From a virus: 33,672 nt of DNA. The stretch lies in IMG/VR virus record IMGVR_UViG_3300042923_000444, positions 1-33,672 of that record. One strand, 5' to 3'. The notes beneath the pieces are model-generated. The model saw only the letters and a list, made by a program, of their open reading frames with translations. It was not told where the DNA came from and made no database searches. The position numbers were made by a program, and so were the translations under genes. This document shows positions 20,761 to 27,738 of this stretch, one piece after another (the first letter of the stretch is position 1; the number at the start of each line of letters is the position of its first letter).

Positions 20761-21095
20761 GCGGTGACCGTCCTAGCGCTTGCCCCCGATGCGGCATTGT
20801 CCGGCAGGTGAAGACCGGTGCGAACCGGACTGGCTACTGCCAGGACTGCACCACCCAACGCGGGCAGGGCACTGTTTCGCGGTCGTGGATGGATGACGCT
20901 GCGTGCGCGAACGTCGACCCGGAACTGTTCTTCCCGGAGGGGGAGGATGCGTGGTTCCCGACTCGGCAGGCGAAGCAGGTTTGCGCGTCGTGCCCGGTTC
21001 GTGGGATGTGCGCGGCGGATACCCCGGTGTGGGATCGGTTCTCTATCAGGGGTGGGATGACTGCCACGGAACGACGACGCAGGCAGGTCGCGTGA
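20757..21095 (+). CDS. whiB: WhiB-family Fe-S regulator with extra N-terminal zinc ribbon
   Basis: 112 residues from ATG 20757. WhiB domain at 44-107: Cys50 (ACANVDPELFFPEGED), Cys76-x2-Cys79-x5-Cys85 (VCASCPVRGMC) for the 4Fe-4S cluster, then the turn SIRGGMTATERRRRQ. An additional CPRC...CQDC (9/12/28/31) zinc-ribbon precedes it. WhiB proteins bind host sigma factor; mycophage WhiB proteins (for example TM4) interfere with host septation and superinfection. Its presence restricts the host to Actinobacteria. Coupled to a zinc-finger gene. Confidence 0.85.
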   Translation: MSGDRPSACPRCGIVRQVKTGANRTGYCQDCTTQRGQGTVSRSWMDDAACANVDPELFFPEGEDAWFPTRQAKQVCASCPVRGMCAADTPVWDRFSIRGGMTATERRRRQVA

Positions 21096-21346
21096 ACGGT
21101 CCTTTTCCGTGTCCCACCTGCCACACCACATTCACCTCGGCTGGGACGGTTCACGGGTTGCACGGTAACCCTCCCGGCCTATGGGAACTCCTAGAACACA
21201 TGCAGGAATGCACCAAAGGAACGAGCGATGAGCGCCTACCGACTGGTCACGTTCGACTGGCCCCGACCACCCCTGTCAATGAACCAACGCCTACACCGGA
21301 TGCAGGAAGCGAAGCTCACCGCAATGGTCAGACAGGCCGCAGCTAA
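21092..21346 (+). CDS. Small zinc-finger protein, long overlap with the RusA gene
   Basis: 84 residues from GTG 21092 (GTGA overlap). 'FPCPTCHTTFTSAGTVHGLH' and 'LEHMQEC' give a compact Cys2/His zinc site within residues 5-45. The last ~39 residues overlap the RusA-like gene in another frame for 119 bp and are Pro/Thr-rich with no obvious fold, so the C-terminus is likely a passive extension set by where the next stop lies. Confidence 0.55.
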   Translation: MNGPFPCPTCHTTFTSAGTVHGLHGNPPGLWELLEHMQECTKGTSDERLPTGHVRLAPTTPVNEPTPTPDAGSEAHRNGQTGRS

Positions 21347-21590
21347 CGCGTTCGCCACGTTCCCACCCTCACAGAAGGTCGACGTGACGATGACGTGGGA
21401 AGTCGCTGACCGGCGCCGGCGGGACGCGGAAAACCCCGTCGCAACCCTCAAAGCCCTATGCGACGGGCTCGTGGACGCCGGGATCGTCCCCGACGACACC
21501 CCCGAGTACATGGTGAAGCACATGCCTGTCATCCGTTACGAGAAGGGCACAACCCCGGCGGTGCGGCTCGAGGTCAGGCAGATCCCATGA
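21228..21590 (+). CDS. rusA: RusA-like Holliday junction resolvase
   Basis: 120 residues; AAAGGA is eight bases before ATG 21228. 'VTFDWPRPPLSMNQRLHRMQ', 'VTMTWEVADRRRRDAENPVA', 'TLKALCDGLVDAGIVPDD' match RusA: the acidic residues in 'RDAENP...KALCDGLVDAGIVPDD' supply the Mg-binding catalytic site. RusA-type enzymes cut four-way junctions during phage recombination and trim DNA for packaging. It belongs with ERF and SSB. Confidence 0.85.
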   Translation: MSAYRLVTFDWPRPPLSMNQRLHRMQEAKLTAMVRQAAANAFATFPPSQKVDVTMTWEVADRRRRDAENPVATLKALCDGLVDAGIVPDDTPEYMVKHMPVIRYEKGTTPAVRLEVRQIP

Positions 21591-21751
21591 ACCCAATCGT
21601 TGCGGGTTTGCTCCCGCTTCTCATAACCCTCGGGTTAGCCTCCACCGCTCTAGTCACGGTGGGGGCTTTCTCGTGGGTGTTTCTGCTCCGCCAGGCGCGG
21701 GGCGACTACGAACCAGACGACAACACAGGAGACGAAGATGGCGAAGATTGA
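21587..21751 (+). CDS. Small single-TM protein with acidic tail
   Basis: 54 residues from ATG 21587 (ATGA overlap). Hydrophobic segment about 4-36 (IVAGLLPLLITLGLASTALV and onwards) followed by an acidic tail rich in Asp/Glu. The end overlaps the SSB start by 14 bp. Function unknown; possibly a membrane-anchoring factor. Confidence 0.6.
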   Translation: MNPIVAGLLPLLITLGLASTALVTVGAFSWVFLLRQARGDYEPDDNTGDEDGED

Positions 21752-22136
21752 GTTCACGGGTTTCGTTGAGGAGATCCTGGAGGGCCGCAACGGCACCTAC
21801 GGGATCAAGGTCGCAGAACCCCACCGCCGCAAAGACGACAACGACCAGTGGCAGACCGTAGCCCGCACCTTCCACAGGGTCACCGGGGCCTACGGTGCCG
21901 ACATCCAGTGGGGCGGGTTCTCCAAGGGTGACCGGGTCGACGTGACCGGGAAGCAGGTCACCGACCCTTACACGGACAACAGTGGGAAGAAGCAGTACCC
22001 GCTGGTTGTGAAGGCTGGCACGGTCACGCCCGCCGCGAGTGGTCAGCAGCGGCCCGCCGTGGAGCCTGAGCCGTGGGCGACCGCTGATTCCTGGACGAGC
22101 CCCGGCACGTTCGGGGACGACTCAACCCCGTTCTGA
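21738..22136 (+). CDS. ssb: Single-stranded DNA-binding protein
   Basis: 132 residues. An OB-fold region (IEFTGFVEEILEGRNGTYGI ... VARTFHRVTGAYGADIQWGG ... FSKGDRVDVTGKQVTDPYTD) and the acidic tip DDSTPF, the hallmark C-terminus through which SSB recruits partner enzymes. It protects replication and recombination intermediates. The OB domain differs from the bacterial SSB type but the tip is decisive. GGAGACGAAG precedes the ATG. Confidence 0.85.
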   Translation: MAKIEFTGFVEEILEGRNGTYGIKVAEPHRRKDDNDQWQTVARTFHRVTGAYGADIQWGGFSKGDRVDVTGKQVTDPYTDNSGKKQYPLVVKAGTVTPAASGQQRPAVEPEPWATADSWTSPGTFGDDSTPF

Positions 22137-22139
22137 CCG

Positions 22140-22340
22140 ATGGGTAAGCGTCATTGGTCGGACCCGTCTAAGGAGACACGGGCGATGTTGAAAGCGATCC
22201 TGGAGGCCCCGGAGCCGCGTGACGTGTGCGGGCGGTGCAAGGGGTGTCATCCGGGGCGGCAGTTCGGGGGTGACCGGTTCTGTCACGTACCGGAATGCGG
22301 ATGCCACAGGGGAGGGGCTACTGGTGCCACGGATACTTGA
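22140..22340 (+). CDS. Small zinc-binding protein
   Basis: 66 residues from ATG 22140. Four-cysteine/His cluster: 'VCGRCKGCHPGRQFGGDRFC' then 'HVPECGCHRGG', like treble-clef zinc knuckles that accompany phage early enzymes. Overlaps the start of the cytosine methyltransferase by 17 bp. Confidence 0.65.
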   Translation: MGKRHWSDPSKETRAMLKAILEAPEPRDVCGRCKGCHPGRQFGGDRFCHVPECGCHRGGATGATDT

Positions 22341-23046
22341 TCTTTTCTGCTGTCAGGGCGGAGCCGGTACGGGATATCACCGTGCCGGCTTCGACGTTGT
22401 CGGGGTAGACATCGACCCGCAACCGAACTACCCGTTCCGGTTCCATCAGGGCGATGCGCTGGTGGTGCTGCGGGATCTGCTGCTGTCCGACATCCTCGGA
22501 ACCCCCGTGAAGCTCGGCGGGGAAGAATACGTCCTCACGGACTTTGATGCGATCCACGCGTCGCCCCCATGCCAGGCGTATTCCACGATCACCCCCGACA
22601 AGTCGAAGCATCCCGAGTTGATCGGGCCGGTTCGGGAGTTCCTGACCGAATCGGGGCTCCCGTATGTGATCGAGAACGTGGACGGGGCGAAACGGGAACT
22701 GGTCGACCCTGTGATGTTGTGCGGGTCGTCGTTCGGGTTGAGGGTTCGCCGGCACCGTTGGTTCGAGTCGAACATCCCGGTCATGTCGATGCCGTGCCAG
22801 CACGCAGCACAGGGGCAACCGGTCGGCGTGTATGGGGACCACCCGGACAAGAAGCAGGTCCTCCGCCCGGACGGTCGTTCCCGGGGCGCGAAGGCGACAT
22901 CGGTGGATGACGCCCGGGACGCGATGGGGATGCCGTGGGCTGACTGGGTTGGGTGTGCTGAGGCTATTCCCCCTGCGTATACGGAGTGGATTGGGAAGCA
23001 ACTGCTCGAGCATGTTCGGGCTGAGGGGGTTTCTAGTGTCGGGTGA
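22324..23046 (+). CDS. dcm: DNA cytosine-5 methyltransferase
   Basis: 240 residues; GTG 22324 chosen because GGGGAGGGG lies just upstream and motif I starts at once. Motifs: LDLFCCQGGAGTGYHRAGF (I), VVGVDIDPQPNYPF (II), ASPPCQAYS with catalytic Cys83 (IV), VIENVDGA (VI), LCGSSFGLRVRRHRWFES (VIII). The order is standard for C5 enzymes; the target-recognition region is very short, as in small phage methylases. It methylates cytosines, presumably to resist host restriction. No cognate nuclease is adjacent. Confidence 0.9.
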   Translation: MPRILDLFCCQGGAGTGYHRAGFDVVGVDIDPQPNYPFRFHQGDALVVLRDLLLSDILGTPVKLGGEEYVLTDFDAIHASPPCQAYSTITPDKSKHPELIGPVREFLTESGLPYVIENVDGAKRELVDPVMLCGSSFGLRVRRHRWFESNIPVMSMPCQHAAQGQPVGVYGDHPDKKQVLRPDGRSRGAKATSVDDARDAMGMPWADWVGCAEAIPPAYTEWIGKQLLEHVRAEGVSSVG

Positions 23047-23224
23047 ACAGAACGGCGACTACTTTGAAGGACTCGAAGAAGGAATCAGTATCGGGCGCCG
23101 CGAGGCGATCGAAGCCGCGGTCGCGGCGGCGCAACGGCCCGCGGGGAGTCGATTGCTCGACTTCCATGCACGTCAGGCGATCATCGTCAACCGTGTCCGC
23201 AACTGCCTGACGGGGGACTCATGA
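23036..23224 (+). CDS. Small helical protein
   Basis: 62 residues from GTG 23036 (GAGGGGG upstream). 'GDYFEGLEEGISIGRREAIE' then 'LLDFHARQAIIVNRVRNCL': amphipathic helices, a style seen in small actinophage proteins near methylases. Overlaps the preceding gene by 11 bp and the next by four. Family not recognised. Confidence 0.55.
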   Translation: MSGEQNGDYFEGLEEGISIGRREAIEAAVAAAQRPAGSRLLDFHARQAIIVNRVRNCLTGDS

Positions 23225-23844
23225 CGAACGAACTACTCGAAGCAGTCGACGAGCTCCGGAAGCGCAGCCGGAAACGAATCCGCAAGGGCAGCAACGCGCT
23301 CTGGTGCTCATGGGGACGCCACCGCACCTACAAACACCCCGAGCTCAAAGAGGAGTACCGCCACGGGTCGATCTGCCTGACTTGTCAGGTGGAGATCATG
23401 GCGAACCTCGAGAGCGTCGTCTACATGCCGCAACTGTCGGAGGCGATGCACGTCAAGGCGCGGAAGAAGTGGGAAACGAAGCGCGCACGGGAAGCGGCCG
23501 AGAAGCCGCTGCGGCGGAAGGCTCCCGACATGCTCGGGGTCGTCTACTACATCCGCATCAACGGTCAGGTGAAGATCGGTTACACGTCGAACCTCACGCA
23601 ACGGTCGCGGCACTACCCGCCCGGGTCGGAACTGCTGGCCGTTGAACCCGGCACCCGCGAGTTGGAGGCGAGGCGTCACCGCCAGTTCTCCCGCGACCTC
23701 GCAAGGGGCCGTGAGTGGTTCCACGAGTCAGACACCATCCGGGACCACGTCACCGCCCTTGTGGGCGAGTTCGGCAAGCCCGACGCGCTCATGTACCAGT
23801 ACACCGCTCACGAGGCGGCCCGGAAGGTGGGGCAGCATGCCTGA
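23221..23844 (+). CDS. GIY-YIG superfamily (T5orf172/MUG113-like) nuclease domain protein
   Basis: 207 residues. Residues 105-170 show the T5orf172 pattern: GVVYYIRINGQVKIGYTSNL, TQRSRHYPPGSELLAVEPGT, ELEARRHRQFSRDLARGREW(F), equivalent to the GIY-YIG fold's Tyr pair, Arg and Glu/His positions. An N-terminal zinc-like set (WCSWGRHRTY ... CLTC) and a basic coiled region (75-100) precede it. T5orf172 proteins are presumed DNA nucleases or DNA-damage factors; catalysis here is inferred from the family. Confidence 0.75.
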   Translation: MTNELLEAVDELRKRSRKRIRKGSNALWCSWGRHRTYKHPELKEEYRHGSICLTCQVEIMANLESVVYMPQLSEAMHVKARKKWETKRAREAAEKPLRRKAPDMLGVVYYIRINGQVKIGYTSNLTQRSRHYPPGSELLAVEPGTRELEARRHRQFSRDLARGREWFHESDTIRDHVTALVGEFGKPDALMYQYTAHEAARKVGQHA

Positions 23845-24418
23845 AGGTGACGTCGGGTATCTGACGGTGGACCAGTTCAACCGGTTCGGGTGGGCCATGC
23901 ACCACTCCCGCACCCTCATCAGTTGGTTGCGTGTAGCCGGGTACATCAAATCAGCGGACGCTGACGTGACCGTAGCCACCACACGGGACGGGCATATCGG
24001 CCTCCCCCCAACATGGTTGGCTGCCGACGCGATCAGCCGGCTTCTGTTCGACCTGAACGGGTACCCGGAGCTCGAGGACGCCGCCAACGACATCCAAGGT
24101 GCCGACATTGCGATGGTGTTCACCCGTGAGGTGGAGACCGCGCGGGCACGGTGGCCGTGGGAGGACCGCCCCCATTACGTGCAGTGGATCAGGTGCCCGG
24201 GATGCTCACACATGGCGCTCCGGTATCACCCGCCACGGTTCGACGGGGACCGGATCGTCGTGAAGTGCATGTTGTGTCAACACGTCGCGGAGGAGGACAC
24301 GTTCTCTGTCGCGGCCATGCTTCAGGAGATGGAACTTGCGGGACGACTGGGTGACGATGAAGCAGGCGCTCGAGCGGATACCTCGGGCGAGGCGGACGAT
24401 TTACCGTTGGGTGCGTGA
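23837..24418 (+). CDS. Protein with central zinc ribbon, unknown function
   Basis: 193 residues from ATG 23837. N-terminal half has a helix-rich part (TVDQFNRFGWAMHHSRTLIS) and 'DGHIGLPPTWLAADAISRLL'; residues about 120-155 hold a C-x2-C ... C-x2-C zinc ribbon (RCPGCSHMALRYHPP ... VKCMLCQHV). The end overlaps a small HTH gene by 83 bp. Proteins of this layout occur in actinophage early regions without known role; DNA binding is likely. Confidence 0.6.
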   Translation: MPEGDVGYLTVDQFNRFGWAMHHSRTLISWLRVAGYIKSADADVTVATTRDGHIGLPPTWLAADAISRLLFDLNGYPELEDAANDIQGADIAMVFTREVETARARWPWEDRPHYVQWIRCPGCSHMALRYHPPRFDGDRIVVKCMLCQHVAEEDTFSVAAMLQEMELAGRLGDDEAGARADTSGEADDLPLGA

Positions 24419-24518
24419 GGGCAGGGTGCGAACGATGCGCCCGATGCGGTCTTTGTGGCTCAATCTCCCGGATCTCCTGAAGGCCGAGAAAGAAACTCGG
24501 GGTCAGGGGTTGCGGTGA
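24336..24518 (+). CDS. MerR/HTH_17-type DNA-binding protein
   Basis: 60 residues. Start uncertain: TTG 24336 has AGGAG at eight bases and keeps the conserved DDWVTMKQA beginning; ATG 24357 is an alternative. 'MKQALERIPRARRTIYRWVR', 'EGRVRTMRPMRSLWLNLPDL' is the winged-helix pattern of small excisionase-like regulators. It ends the methylase/nuclease operon; about 109 bp without a gene follow (24519-24627), where I see no clear promoter. Confidence 0.65.
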   Translation: MRDDWVTMKQALERIPRARRTIYRWVREGRVRTMRPMRSLWLNLPDLLKAEKETRGQGLR

Positions 24519-24627
24519 AGTGGCACTTGTGGCACTATACGTAGTGATGGTGGTGAACTCTGTTCGCCGCCCTTTCTCATTTAACAGACCTCCTCGGTAG
24601 TCGTACGCGGCATAACCGGGTTGCAGG

Positions 24628-25005
24628 ATGGCACGCACAGGAGCGCGCCGGCACAACAGTGAGCCAAGACCGCGAACAGCGCGAGCTCCGTACAGGCCCG
24701 AGCCGGGTAAAGCCGTTGGCGGGCCACACCCTTTCTTTCCGTCGCTTCCCCTGCGTCGGGGGAGCCCAATCACGGGGGTAACCGTGGCACTCGACAAGCT
24801 CCGCGCCGACCTTGAAGAAGCGCGCCGACAGAAGCCCGCAACGTTCGCGGCATGGTTGGAAACCACCGACCCCGTAACCCGGGATCTCGTCATGGAGTAC
24901 ATCACTGACACGTCCGTGATGATTGACCCGTTGGTGGCGAAGTTGCGGAAGAACGAGATCCCGATTACGCGGGAGACGGTGGAGAAGTACCGTGACGCTC
25001 GCTGA
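24628..25005 (+). CDS. Protein of unknown function (start uncertain)
   Basis: 125 residues from ATG 24628, or 74 from GTG 24784, which has a better ribosome site (GGGGG five bases upstream). The C-terminal part is well-formed: 'LDKLRADLEEARRQKPATFA' then 'AWLETTDPVTRDLVMEYITD', ITRETVEKYRDAR, resembling a helical nucleic-acid-binding domain. The N-terminal 52 residues are Pro/Arg-rich and low-complexity. It overlaps the phosphoesterase gene by 14 bp, a likely functional pair. Confidence 0.6.
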   Translation: MARTGARRHNSEPRPRTARAPYRPEPGKAVGGPHPFFPSLPLRRGSPITGVTVALDKLRADLEEARRQKPATFAAWLETTDPVTRDLVMEYITDTSVMIDPLVAKLRKNEIPITRETVEKYRDAR

Positions 25006-26134
25006 TGACCTGGATGCGTTGACCGTCCCGACCCCGCCGAAGAAGTTCCAGCAGCACGCCGAGTTCGACGAGAGCGGCGGGACGGCGGCGACCGGCCCCG
25101 TCCGCAAGATGGTCACCGACTATCGGGAACTACTGACACTCGCCGGGCTAGACCCTGATGCGTTCCGCATCGTCGGAAAAGTCAGCCAGTGGAGTAAGAC
25201 CCACCACGACCGTGAAGACACGTACAGCTTCTTCTTCCAGTTCGAGCGGATCACGCCCGATGAGGAATCGCCCGGCGCGGAGTGGCTTGCGTCACTGATC
25301 CGCCCCGCGAAGCCCATGAAGCCGGCGAAGACCGTAGGTCTTCCGATGGTGGTGTGTCTCGCAGACGCTCAGCTCGGCAAGGACGGCCCGGACTCGACAG
25401 GCCCCGACGACCTCGAGAACCGGTACAAGCAGGCTCTTGCGAAGGTGGCTTGGAAGGTCAAGCAGCAGCGTCCGAGTGTTCTGGTGATCGCGGACAACGG
25501 CGACCCTGTTGAGGGTATTACGTCGTCGGCGCCGAATCAGATCGCGACGAACACGCTCGAGTTCCCGGAGCAGTTGCAGGCGTGGCAGCGTCGTCTCACC
25601 GAGGCGATCCTGACCCTGGCCCCGTATGCGGGTGAGACGCACGTCGCGGCGGTCCCGTCGAATCACGGCGAGGTTCGGAACGCGATGGGCAAGGTCGGCT
25701 ACGGAGACCACGGCATCGGGATCGCTAAGACGGTGGAGGAAGCGTTCGCGCTCCTCGCCCCCAACCGGTTCAACCTGACGTTCCACTATCCCCCGTCTAA
25801 GTACGACGTCGTCACGTATGTGGACGTCGCGGGGACGGTGGTGGCGTTCACTCACGGACACCATGCGGGAGCGTATGACCGCATCCCGCAGTGGGTTGCG
25901 AATCAGGCTGCGTCTACACGGTCTCCGATGGCTGATGCTCGGATAGTTTGCCACGGGCACTTCCACCAGCCCGGTTATCGGGAGTCGCGTGGTCGGGCGA
26001 TTGTGTCGTGTTCGATGTTCGACGCGGGTTCCGCGTGGTTCGAGAACAAGACCGGTGAGCACTCGAAGCCGTCCATTACGACGTTCACGGTGAAGGACTC
26101 AGGCGTGTACGCGCTGGAGTTCGTCGAACCGTAA
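24992..26134 (+). CDS. Calcineurin-like metallophosphoesterase / putative nuclease
   Basis: 380 residues from GTG 24992. After a 120-residue N-terminal region the phosphoesterase motifs appear: VVCLADAQLGKDG (motif I), VLVIADNGDPVEGI (motif II), AAVPSNHGEVRNAMG (motif III, GNH-E type), VVAFTHGHHAG (motif IV), RIVCHGHFHQPGY (motif V, GHxH). Motif I has DAQ where DxH is usual, so one metal ligand may differ. Family members include Mre11/SbcD nucleases; in phages they are thought to act on DNA ends. Conserved in actinophages, exact substrate unknown. Confidence 0.75.
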   Translation: MTLADDLDALTVPTPPKKFQQHAEFDESGGTAATGPVRKMVTDYRELLTLAGLDPDAFRIVGKVSQWSKTHHDREDTYSFFFQFERITPDEESPGAEWLASLIRPAKPMKPAKTVGLPMVVCLADAQLGKDGPDSTGPDDLENRYKQALAKVAWKVKQQRPSVLVIADNGDPVEGITSSAPNQIATNTLEFPEQLQAWQRRLTEAILTLAPYAGETHVAAVPSNHGEVRNAMGKVGYGDHGIGIAKTVEEAFALLAPNRFNLTFHYPPSKYDVVTYVDVAGTVVAFTHGHHAGAYDRIPQWVANQAASTRSPMADARIVCHGHFHQPGYRESRGRAIVSCSMFDAGSAWFENKTGEHSKPSITTFTVKDSGVYALEFVEP

Positions 26135-26230
26135 CTATCTTCCATCCGCCAAACCCCCGGCACAGAACACTACGGGCCTCGAGCCTGACCCTTTGGAAAG
26201 CGGGGACGAGGGCGGCGGATCGGACCTTCC

Positions 26231-26278
26231 CGACTACGAAAAGGTAATCAAGTTGGTCTGATTACCTTTTCGTAGTCG
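26231..26278. repeat. Perfect 20-bp inverted repeat, AT-rich stem
   Basis: CGACTACGAAAAGGTAATCA (26231-26250) pairs perfectly with 26259-26278; loop AGTTGGTC. The stem includes AAAAGGT/ACCTTTT, so it may act as a bidirectional terminator for the phosphoesterase operon, or be a protein-binding palindrome. There is no T-run downstream. The rest of 26135-26301 shows no gene. Confidence 0.65.
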
Positions 26279-26301
26279 CTTACCGCGAACGGCGGTGCGT
26301 C

Positions 26302-26523
26302 ATGGCGACGTGTTGGACGTGCGGAAACCCAGCCACCAAACGATGCGGGAAATGCATGGCAGACATCTGCCTCACCGATACCCGCTACTACGTAGACGAG
26401 GCGAACATCGCGATCACCATGAACGCGATCCCCGAATGTGTGATGTGCAGCCCGCCGAAGTATCCGCGCCCGTACATGCTGGTGCGGGCTGTGGCTCAGG
26501 GCGAGTGGGAACCCGACTGGTAG
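26302..26523 (+). CDS. Small double zinc-knuckle protein
   Basis: 73 residues from ATG 26302. 'TCWTCGNPATKRCGKCMADI' has two CxxC pairs (about 4/7, 15/18) like a B-box/HIT-type zinc finger; a third (ECVMCSPP) follows, and ICLTD lies between. Weak ribosome site. First gene after the 20-bp palindrome. Function unknown. Confidence 0.6.
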   Translation: MATCWTCGNPATKRCGKCMADICLTDTRYYVDEANIAITMNAIPECVMCSPPKYPRPYMLVRAVAQGEWEPDW

Positions 26524-26533
26524 GCGGTGGCTC

Positions 26534-26713
26534 ATGGACGACGACATCTTCGTGGCGTGCGACCAATGCGGACAACGAAGCTACTTCTTCGTCCTGCTCC
26601 CATCCGGTGCTGAGCTCTCGTTCTGTGGACACCACGGGCGGGAGAACCTGGACGCGTTGCGCGCTAAGGGTGCGATCGTGGACGACTACTCGAAGTACAT
26701 CGGGTTTTCCTGA
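26534..26713 (+). CDS. Small zinc protein, DUF7455-like
   Basis: 59 residues from ATG 26534. 'ACDQCGQRSYFFVLLPSGAE' then LSFCGHHGRENLDALRAKGA: two Cys/His pairs on a short beta hairpin, the layout of DUF7455 proteins common in actinobacteria and their phages. Stop overlaps the next ATG (TGATG). Confidence 0.7.
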   Translation: MDDDIFVACDQCGQRSYFFVLLPSGAELSFCGHHGRENLDALRAKGAIVDDYSKYIGFS

Positions 26714-26898
26714 TGTGGCGTTGGGTGACGATCGCCGCTGTCGGTATCGGCCTCATCACCGCGGCGGTGTGGTTGCTGTGCCTCCTCGTCCTCGCAGCAC
26801 CCGGGTTCCTGGCCCTGTTGTTCCTGTTGCCTGTGTTCCACGCGTCCGTGTTGCCGTCGTGGGAAGACGAACTCAAAGCCTGGCTGGAGAGACCATGA
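26713..26898 (+). CDS. Small membrane protein
   Basis: 61 residues from ATG 26713. Almost wholly hydrophobic from residue 3 to 43 (two TM helices: VTIAAVGIGLITAAVWLLCL and LAAPGFLALLFLLPVFHASV), then a polar tail SWEDELKAWLERP. Coupled on both sides. Function unknown. Confidence 0.65.
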   Translation: MWRWVTIAAVGIGLITAAVWLLCLLVLAAPGFLALLFLLPVFHASVLPSWEDELKAWLERP

Positions 26899-27097
26899 CG
26901 TCGAGGGCTGAGGATCTGACCGAAGCGCAGGCAAGCCCACAGGCTCAAGTCGCGCGAGTTAAGCCCTGTACCGCAACCCTGGTACTCGACTCGACTACGA
27001 CTCCCTCACCTGTTACCTGTCTGATGGTCACGCCGGCCCCCACAAAGGACGCGGCGAACACCACGTGTTCTTCTGGCAGTACGAGGTGATCCGGTGA
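26895..27097 (+). pseudogene. Frameshifted small gene
   Basis: From ATG 26895 the frame reads MTSRAEDLTEAQASPQAQVA, then from about 26960 becomes Thr/Pro-rich junk up to a stop at 27087-27089. A different frame, open from 26963 to the TGA at 27095-27097, encodes a convincing ending: LYRNPGTRLDYDSLTCYLSD ... HAGPHKGRGEHHVFFWQYEV. That frame has no start codon. The simplest reading is one ancestral gene with a one-base indel near 26960-26970, or a programmed frameshift, or a sequencing error. The next gene starts at GTG 27094, overlapping the second frame's stop. Confidence 0.55.
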
Positions 27098-27342
27098 GCG
27101 AGTCTACGAAGATGGCCCTCGAAGCCGCCATCGAAGCACACGTCCACGACGAATGCGACGGCGACCTCACAGGCGCATGGGTACTCGTCACCGAAACCAC
27201 CACCCTCGCAGACATGGACAACAACGACTCCGTGTTCTTCTGGGCCACCCGTGAGAAGCAGTCCTCGTTCATGACGGATGGGCTGTTGAATGCTGTGTTG
27301 CACCGGGAACGGTACGCACGCACAGACGAGGACGATGACTGA
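27094..27342 (+). CDS. Conserved small early protein, unknown function
   Basis: 82 residues from GTG 27094 (VSESTKMALEAAIEAHVHDE...). The core GAWVLVTETTTLADMDNNDS, VFFWATREKQSSFMTDGLLN has a style repeatedly seen in actinophage early proteins. The overlap GTGAG with the preceding frame supports translational coupling, and its stop overlaps the next ATG. No function known. Confidence 0.6.
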   Translation: MSESTKMALEAAIEAHVHDECDGDLTGAWVLVTETTTLADMDNNDSVFFWATREKQSSFMTDGLLNAVLHRERYARTDEDDD

Positions 27343-27686
27343 TGAAGTACCCACCTGACTACGAACTCTCATACATCGAGGGCACCGTCGAAGCCCTCAA
27401 CCTCCGCGGCCTCATCATCACCCCATCCGCGGTACTCCAAGGCCTGTGGATGATCGAAGCGCGCGGCCTCGAAGACGCCGACGCGGAAACGTCGCTCTAC
27501 GTGTTCCTGTACCGGCTGACACCGTTCCGCGCCGGACACCTCGAGCCGACATGGTTCCAAGGGTGGGAGGCCATGGCTAACGAACTCGCCGCGGCCAGCC
27601 TTGAAGAACTCGTACACCGGTTCGGGTATGACGCGGTGCGCGTGGCTGAGATCATCCGATCGCACTTCATGTCACGCACCAGTTGA
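27342..27686 (+). CDS. Protein of unknown function
   Basis: 114 residues from ATG 27342. Soluble, alpha/beta, with LSYIEGTVEALNLRGLIITP, GLWMIEARGLEDADAETSLY and a C-terminal helix LVHRFGYDAVRVAEIIRSHF. Last gene of the early operon; its stop overlaps the candidate -35 (TTGATT, 27683-27688) of the tmRNA-like RNA. No family recognised. Confidence 0.6.
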   Translation: MKYPPDYELSYIEGTVEALNLRGLIITPSAVLQGLWMIEARGLEDADAETSLYVFLYRLTPFRAGHLEPTWFQGWEAMANELAAASLEELVHRFGYDAVRVAEIIRSHFMSRTS

Positions 27687-27738
27687 TTCCCTCGGGGGTG
27701 GCTGTATCTCGTCGCGGTGACGACGCAAACCACACCAC

